Part shown: piece after piece, positions 12,977-17,620 of the stretch
Layout: each line of letters starts with the position of its first letter
How positions within the stretch are numbered: position 1 is the first letter of the stretch
Assembly (NCBI GenBank): GCA_913053795.1
Contig: CAJXGZ010000016.1
Coordinates: 1 to 17,620 of the forward strand
Length of the DNA: 17,620 nt
DNA from: an uncultured Rhodospirillales bacterium
GTDB taxonomy: Bacteria; Pseudomonadota; Alphaproteobacteria; Rhodospirillales; 2-02-FULL-58-16
Direction of reading: 5' to 3'
The notes under the pieces: model-generated
Told to the model about the DNA's origin: nothing
Database searches by the model: none
Seen by the model: only the letters and a program-made list of their open reading frames with translations
Made by a program: the position numbers and the translations under genes

Positions 12977-14869
12977 GCTGAACCAAAAGGCGTCGGGCCG
13001 GTGAACGCCAAAATGGGCGCCCGGCTCCCAGTTGTAAATTCCATTCTCGGGAACGTTATGCAGGCGGTTGGAAACCACCACCGGCTGCAACACGCCCGAG
13101 ATCAGGCCGATGGAGAAAACCTGGTCGGCGTGGATGGCCAGCATTTTCCGCCAAACCTCCTCTTTTTCCTTGCGCCCGGTTGCGTTGCGCCATGTCTTGT
13201 TGAGACCGGCCAATTCCTTCGCCGCCTCCATATCCGGCGCCTCCCCCCTCTTGCCGTTGCTTTCGAAATAAAGGCCCCACTTCGGCCACTGTAGTTGCTG
13301 TTGGCTGGTGGGCGCCAGCTCATGGGGACTGGAGTCGAAAGAGGCGACGCCGTTCTCAAGGCCGACCCAAACCGAAATCAATGTGGAGCCGGCGAAAATG
13401 CGGTTACGGAACACCTCGCGTTGCAGCGGCTTTGTATAGAGCTTGACGCCGGCTTTCAGCCAGCCGTCGTGGATCAACTCCAGCACGTCGGACTGTTCCG
13501 TGTCCTCGCCGGCGGTTTCGACGATGATCTCCATGGAGCGGCCGTCGGGAAGCAGGCGCAGCCCCCTGCCGTCGCGCTTGACGAGCCCCAATCCATCCAG
13601 CAGCCGATTAGCCTCGGCCAGATCAAAGTGCGCCCATTTGGTTTGATGGGCGGACTTATAGAGCGGGCTCTTGGGCAGCATGGTGTTGGCGCCTTCCCGG
13701 GCCAGACCGAAATAAATCACCTGGTTGATTTCATGGCGGTTAATGGCCAGGGACAGGGCGCGGCGGAAATCAACGTTGCGCAGCAACTTGCGCCACACAG
13801 GGTCGGTGGCGTTGAGGTTGGGATAGAGCGCCATGTGCGCCCCCTTCGCCGTTTCCCATAGGCGCACCTTGAAGCCGTTGCGTTTTTCGCCCTGCTTGAG
13901 GAAGGCGTAGTTGCTGAATTGAAGGCTGCGCGCCTGCAAATCAACTTCGCCCGAGCCCGCCTTGGCCGCAATCAGCTTTTTATTGGCGATGATTATGGCC
14001 GCCTCATCGATATAGGGAAGCTGCCGCCCATTGTTGTCGAGGCGATGGTAATAGGGATTGCGCTTGAAGACGAAGCGGTCGGCGGGCGGCTTGGTGGCGA
14101 GAACCCAAGGCTGAAGGGACGGCAGGTCCGGGTTGTTGTTCTTGTACTGGCGGCCCTTTTGGAAATGCAGGGACACCCAGTTGCGTTGCCCCAGATCCTT
14201 GATCATTTTCTCCAGCTTGTCCGCGTCGGCGTAGCGTTTGTGGAATTGCTTCAAATAATGGCTGGGCATGTAGATGTAGTTGGGGCGCGCGGCGGCCAGC
14301 GACGGCAGGAAGAAGGGATTCGATTTTTTCCAAGTGAACCGCACCGTTGTTTCGTCGATAACCTCAAAAAGCGGCGCCTCGCCGTCTATCCGCATTACCC
14401 CCGGAGGACCCGTCGGCGACATTTCCCCGTTCAAGGCGATGTCCTCCCAATAGTAACGGAAGTCCTCGCTGGTGAAGGGGGCGCCGTCGGACCACTTGTG
14501 CCGCTTGCGCAAATGCAGGGTGAATATCCTTTGCTCCTTGACGTCGACCTTTTCCAGGATGTCGGGAAGCAGCTTGTAGCTTTTGTCATAGCCGACCAGC
14601 CGGGCGTAGCCGTAGACCACCATCATTTTGATGTCCTTGGCGCGGCTCATGAGCATCCTCAGCACGCCGCCATAGCGGCCGGGCTCCAGCCCGGGCCGGG
14701 TCATGTCGACGACCATCGGCGTTTCGGGCAAGCGCTCTTCCAGCGGCGGCAATTGGCCAGCCGCGACGGCTTGCTCCAGATAGGGCGGCTCGATGTAGCC
14801 GCCCGCTTGCGCCGGAGCCAACAAAAAAAACAGCCCAAGAACGCCAAATATAATTGCGCGTCCGCTCAT
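12968..14869 (-). CDS. ABC transporter substrate-binding protein, family 5 (peptide class)
   Basis: A 633-residue periplasmic protein with a Sec signal peptide (hydrophobic 5-20, cleavage predicted after AQA at residue 22); no lipobox. The SBP_bac_5 fold covers about residue 65 to 590: GGVLRMLMSR, then HKWSDGAPFTSEDFRYYWED (118-137), a typical peptide-binding-protein segment, and later FRRALSLAINRHEINQ. It is larger than E. coli OppA or DppA. Proteins of this size class serve peptides, sugars, opines or other solutes, so the substrate is open. Its ATG overlaps the stop of the ATPase gene (ATGA); the OppB-like gene follows after 16 bp. An exact 10-bp tandem repeat covers its stop. Confidence 0.93.
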   Translation of the reverse strand: MSGRAIIFGVLGLFFLLAPAQAGGYIEPPYLEQAVAAGQLPPLEERLPETPMVVDMTRPGLEPGRYGGVLRMLMSRAKDIKMMVVYGYARLVGYDKSYKLLPDILEKVDVKEQRIFTLHLRKRHKWSDGAPFTSEDFRYYWEDIALNGEMSPTGPPGVMRIDGEAPLFEVIDETTVRFTWKKSNPFFLPSLAAARPNYIYMPSHYLKQFHKRYADADKLEKMIKDLGQRNWVSLHFQKGRQYKNNNPDLPSLQPWVLATKPPADRFVFKRNPYYHRLDNNGRQLPYIDEAAIIIANKKLIAAKAGSGEVDLQARSLQFSNYAFLKQGEKRNGFKVRLWETAKGAHMALYPNLNATDPVWRKLLRNVDFRRALSLAINRHEINQVIYFGLAREGANTMLPKSPLYKSAHQTKWAHFDLAEANRLLDGLGLVKRDGRGLRLLPDGRSMEIIVETAGEDTEQSDVLELIHDGWLKAGVKLYTKPLQREVFRNRIFAGSTLISVWVGLENGVASFDSSPHELAPTSQQQLQWPKWGLYFESNGKRGEAPDMEAAKELAGLNKTWRNATGRKEKEEVWRKMLAIHADQVFSIGLISGVLQPVVVSNRLHNVPENGIYNWEPGAHFGVHRPDAFWFSEK

Positions 14870-16782
14870 CTTTTAGCGCCCATATTTTTTGGAACGGCCC
14901 GTGTTTTTGGAACGGAATAAGCGCGCACCATGTGTCCGCCGCCAAGATCGACGAAGCCCGGCCCGGCGGCGCCGTTGGCGTTGAAGGGCGGCGGCCAAGC
15001 GGCGGGATCGGACGCCTTGCCCTCCATCAGCGCCGAGAAATCAAGGCGATGATCCGGGTCCGGACAAGGCGCCGCCGACACCAGCGCCCGGGTATAGGGA
15101 TGGGCCGGGTTGCGGAACAAAAGTTCGCGCGGCGCGATCTCGACGATTTGTCCGGCGCACATCACGGCGATGCGATCGGCAATGTAGTCGACCACCGCCA
15201 GATTATGGGAAATGAACAAATAGGTGAGGCCCAAGTCGCTCTGAAGGTCCTTCAAAAGGTTGAGAATCTGCGCCTGGATGGAGACGTCGAGAGCCGAGAC
15301 CGGCTCGTCGCAGATCAACAACTTCGGCCGAAGAGCAAGGGCGCGGGCGATGCCGATGCGCTGGCGTTGGCCGCCGGAAAAGCTATGGGGGTAGCGGTTG
15401 AGGAAGCGCGGGTCCAGCCCCACCAGCGCCATCAGCTCGCACACCAACTTTTTCCTGTGAGCCTGATCGCCGATGTTATGGATGATCAACGGCTCGCTGA
15501 GAATGTCGAAAACCGTCATCCGCGGGTTCAATGAGCCGAAAGGGTCCTGGAAAACATATTGGAACTTGCGCCTGAGCGGCGCCATTTCCGCATCGTTCAG
15601 GTCCAGCAGGTTGGCTTTCGTTTTTCCGTCGTTGAACAGAACCTGGCCGCTATCGGCGTTGAGCGCCCTCATGATGATTTTGGACAAGGTGGTCTTGCCG
15701 CAGCCGCTTTCCCCCACCAATCCTAAGCATTCTCCGCGCCTGACCTGGAAACTCACATCGTTGACGATCTTGCGGGTTTCAGTGGCCGAGGCGCCCAGAA
15801 AACCGCCTTTCTTGCGGGCGCCGAAAGACTTGGAGACGTTTTTCACTTCCAGCAGAGGCGGCGCGCCGGGATCGTCTTTTTCTTTCTTTTCGTCGTCGCT
15901 AAGCGCCAGCAGATGTCCGGCCTTGTAATCCACCTCGCGCAGGGGACGCAGCCGCTCGCCGGGCTTCATGCCGAAATGAGGCGCGGCGCCCAGCAGCGCC
16001 TTGAGGTACGGATGGGACGGACTGGAGAAAATATCCTCCAAGGTCCCGCTTTCCATGACCTTGCCGCTGTAGATGACGACCACTTCCTCGGCGATGTTGG
16101 CGACGACGCCGAGATCATGGGTAATGATCAGCACCGCCATCCCCAGTTCGGCCTGCAAATCTTGGATCAATTTAAGGATTTGCGCCTGGATGGTGACGTC
16201 AAGCGCCGTGCTCGGCTCGTCGGCGATCAGAAGCGCCGGACGGCAGACCAAAGCCATGGCGATCATGGCGCGCTGGCTCAGTCCGCCCGACAACTCGAAG
16301 GGATAGGCGTCAAAGGCCTCTTGGAAGTTTGGAAATCCGACCATGCGCAACATCTCGATGGTGGTTTCGCGCCCTTCCGGCGCGCTTTTATCCCGGTGCA
16401 GCAGAAGCGCCTCGCTAATCTGATCGCCGATAGTGTGAAGGGGCGACAGCGACGTCATGGGCTCCTGAAAAATGATGGAGACATGGTCGCCGCGAATGGA
16501 GCGGAATCCCTGGCTGTCCGGGTTTAGTTTGGCCAAATCTATGATTCCGCCTTCCCTTTCGGGGTCGCGAATCAATATTTCGCCGCCGGCGATGCGCGCC
16601 GTGCGCGGAAGAATTCCCATGATCGCCTGCGCCGTCACCGACTTGCCTGAGCCGGACTCGCCCACCAGCGCCACCGTCGACCCCGGGCGCACCTGGAGGG
16701 AGACGCCATCGACGACGCGCTCGACGCCCGCCAGAGTCTGGAATTCAACGGCCAAATCCTTGACTTGCAGCAAATCCTTCAT
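14866..16782 (-). CDS. Fused two-domain ABC ATPase (OppD-OppF type)
   Basis: A 638-residue cytoplasmic subunit with two complete nucleotide-binding domains in one chain. Domain 1: Walker A GESGSGKS (41-48), Q-loop Q106, signature LSGGLSQR (164-171), Walker B LLIADEP (184-190), switch His222. Domain 2: Walker A GESGCGKT (357-364), Q412, signature FSGGQRQR (468-475), Walker B LLICDEP (488-494), His526. A charged linker (about 285-307, DDEKKEKDD) joins them. Both sites look competent. The SHPYLKALLGAAP and AHPYTRALVSAAP tails are the oligopeptide/nickel-type C-terminal element. Such DF fusions are frequent in proteobacterial peptide importers. The gene starts inside the stop of the deacetylase gene (ATGA) and ends inside the start of the binding protein. 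Confidence 0.95.
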   Translation of the reverse strand: MKDLLQVKDLAVEFQTLAGVERVVDGVSLQVRPGSTVALVGESGSGKSVTAQAIMGILPRTARIAGGEILIRDPEREGGIIDLAKLNPDSQGFRSIRGDHVSIIFQEPMTSLSPLHTIGDQISEALLLHRDKSAPEGRETTIEMLRMVGFPNFQEAFDAYPFELSGGLSQRAMIAMALVCRPALLIADEPSTALDVTIQAQILKLIQDLQAELGMAVLIITHDLGVVANIAEEVVVIYSGKVMESGTLEDIFSSPSHPYLKALLGAAPHFGMKPGERLRPLREVDYKAGHLLALSDDEKKEKDDPGAPPLLEVKNVSKSFGARKKGGFLGASATETRKIVNDVSFQVRRGECLGLVGESGCGKTTLSKIIMRALNADSGQVLFNDGKTKANLLDLNDAEMAPLRRKFQYVFQDPFGSLNPRMTVFDILSEPLIIHNIGDQAHRKKLVCELMALVGLDPRFLNRYPHSFSGGQRQRIGIARALALRPKLLICDEPVSALDVSIQAQILNLLKDLQSDLGLTYLFISHNLAVVDYIADRIAVMCAGQIVEIAPRELLFRNPAHPYTRALVSAAPCPDPDHRLDFSALMEGKASDPAAWPPPFNANGAAGPGFVDLGGGHMVRAYSVPKTRAVPKNMGAKR

Positions 16783-17543
16783 TGCCCGAACGCCTCATCG
16801 GCCGCGATCCAGCGGACAGCCGGATGATCATGGGTTAGCGCTAAGAAATCGCCGAAGAACTCCCAAAAGTTCTCATCGTGGGCAAGATGATGCGTCAAAA
16901 ACCCGGTGGGCTCGCAGGCGTCCACAAGACCGGTTCTACGCGCCGACAAATGTCCGGCGACCTGCTCCACGACGGCGCCGGCGCCGATGAAACGGCGGCC
17001 GCCGCGCCAGTTGATGGGATCGACGTGGGCGTTGACCTGCCTAAGCCCGGGGGCCGGCGCGGCGCAAACGCGGGGGCCGTAACAGCTGAGCCCGGCAATA
17101 CCGGCGCCGGGCAGGGCCGCCAACAGATTGGGGTCAATACGGTTCCACGGCGGCGCCAAAACCGGCAACGCATTGGCGAACCTGTCCATCAGCCGATGTC
17201 CCTCGGCGAGTTCCGAGAGCATCTTATCATGGAGACGGCGGGGGCCGAACTCGGACTTCTTGGCGCCGTTGGGGGCGTGGTTAATGTGACGGAATCCGTG
17301 CTGCAGGACCGAAACATGCGAACGGCTCGCCAAAAAATCAGCCAAGCGCGGCTGGGCCTTGAGGGGAATAACCGCGAGAGCCGCCGGCGTCGAGGTCTCC
17401 CCGCTCAGATCCAGCAAGCGCTCCAATTGGCTGGTGACGTCCGAGGCGTCGTCGTCACGCCACCACAAGGCGGCGGAAATCCCGGCCCCGCGCCAAGCGT
17501 CAAGTTCACGGGACAAGCCGTCCCAAATAGCGGTCTGTATCAC
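16779..17543 (-). CDS. Polysaccharide deacetylase-like (NodB-fold) protein
   Basis: A 254-residue protein without a signal peptide, hence cytoplasmic. WWRDDDA (27-33) corresponds to the Asp-rich first NodB motif. QHGFRHINH (81-89) gives the H-x3-H metal ligands (His82, His86). APPWNR (130-135) is the third motif, and FLTHHLAHD (215-223) the Leu-x-His motif. The residues suggest a metal-dependent de-N-acetylase of a carbohydrate, but the substrate is unknown and this alphaproteobacterial group is poorly characterised. Translation likely starts at GTG 17543, with a purine-rich AAAGGGGGG about 10 bases upstream; no in-frame ATG gives a complete first strand. It is the first gene of the transporter operon and overlaps the ATPase gene by four bases, so a role in handling an imported or recycled amino-sugar compound is possible. 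Confidence 0.8.
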   Translation of the reverse strand: MIQTAIWDGLSRELDAWRGAGISAALWWRDDDASDVTSQLERLLDLSGETSTPAALAVIPLKAQPRLADFLASRSHVSVLQHGFRHINHAPNGAKKSEFGPRRLHDKMLSELAEGHRLMDRFANALPVLAPPWNRIDPNLLAALPGAGIAGLSCYGPRVCAAPAPGLRQVNAHVDPINWRGGRRFIGAGAVVEQVAGHLSARRTGLVDACEPTGFLTHHLAHDENFWEFFGDFLALTHDHPAVRWIAADEAFGQ

Positions 17544-17563
17544 CTTAATTGCACCCCCCTTTC

Positions 17564-17620
17564 CGTCATTCCCGCGCAGGCGGGAATCCAGGAACCACGC
17601 GGAAATTCTGGACTCCCGCC
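17564..17620. repeat. REP-type palindromic repeat, cut by window end
   Basis: CGTCATTCCCGC-GCAG-GCGGGAATCCAG begins at 17564; its 8-bp arms ATTCCCGC and GCGGGAAT (17568-17575 and 17580-17587) form a tight hairpin. From 17608, CTGGACTCCCGCC matches the reverse complement of the left half at 12 of 13 bases, so a larger palindrome continues past the window. This wording (GTCATTCCCGC...GCGGGAATCCAG) is a widely dispersed intergenic repeat in GC-rich proteobacteria. It lies just upstream of the operon start. Confidence 0.75.

Noticed and set aside
13919..14920. 333-codon plus-strand frame opposite the binding-protein gene
   Set aside because: Antisense shadow. The minus-strand product has a signal peptide and family-5 motifs; this one has none.

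Overview
The window looks like a chromosomal piece of an alphaproteobacterium, most likely of Rhodospirillales type. The coding regions are GC-rich. The NAD kinase is short (255 aa) with the wording typical of alphaproteobacteria, the dihydroorotate dehydrogenase is class 2, and the peptide-transporter operon has a fused two-domain ATPase. Genus-level placement is not possible from this sequence alone. No rRNA, tRNA, CRISPR array, integrase or transposase gene was seen.

Layout. (1) 1-1704, plus strand: the 3' end of an SLC13/DASS anion symporter, followed by a tandem-domain universal stress protein. (2) 1765-8210: an envelope/signalling block. A large Sel1-repeat lipoprotein (minus strand, perhaps followed by a 38-codon small ORF) is divergent, across an AT-rich 351-bp gap, from a secreted Sel1-repeat protein with about 15 repeats. 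A Ser/Thr-kinase-like gene with a C-terminal TPR lies 12 bp downstream of the secreted protein. (3) 8199-8801: a TetR-family repressor on the minus strand, with an operator-like palindrome over its own start codon. (4) 8913-9680: nadK, convergent with (5), a six-gene minus-strand operon at 9728-17543. Its order of transcription is polysaccharide deacetylase, fused OppD/OppF-type ATPase, family-5 solute-binding protein, OppB-type permease, OppC-type permease, pyrD. Most of its junctions are 4-bp ATGA overlaps. (6) 17564-17620: a REP-type palindromic repeat, cut by the window end.

How the genes may work together. The operon encodes one complete oligopeptide-class ABC importer (binding protein, two permeases, both ATPase domains), co-transcribed with a carbohydrate deacetylase-like enzyme and with pyrimidine synthesis. 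The substrate cannot be read from sequence. The two Sel1 proteins have an outer-membrane lipoprotein signal and a Sec signal respectively, and sit beside a cytoplasmic kinase-like protein. They form a plausible but unproven envelope-sensing or assembly module, and this is the most system-like part of the window.

Most striking non-coding structures: a 40-bp palindromic insert between nadK and pyrD, flanked by 11-bp direct repeats that supply both stop codons; the near-perfect 16-bp palindrome spanning the tetR start; and a 108-bp periodicity within the secreted Sel1 gene.
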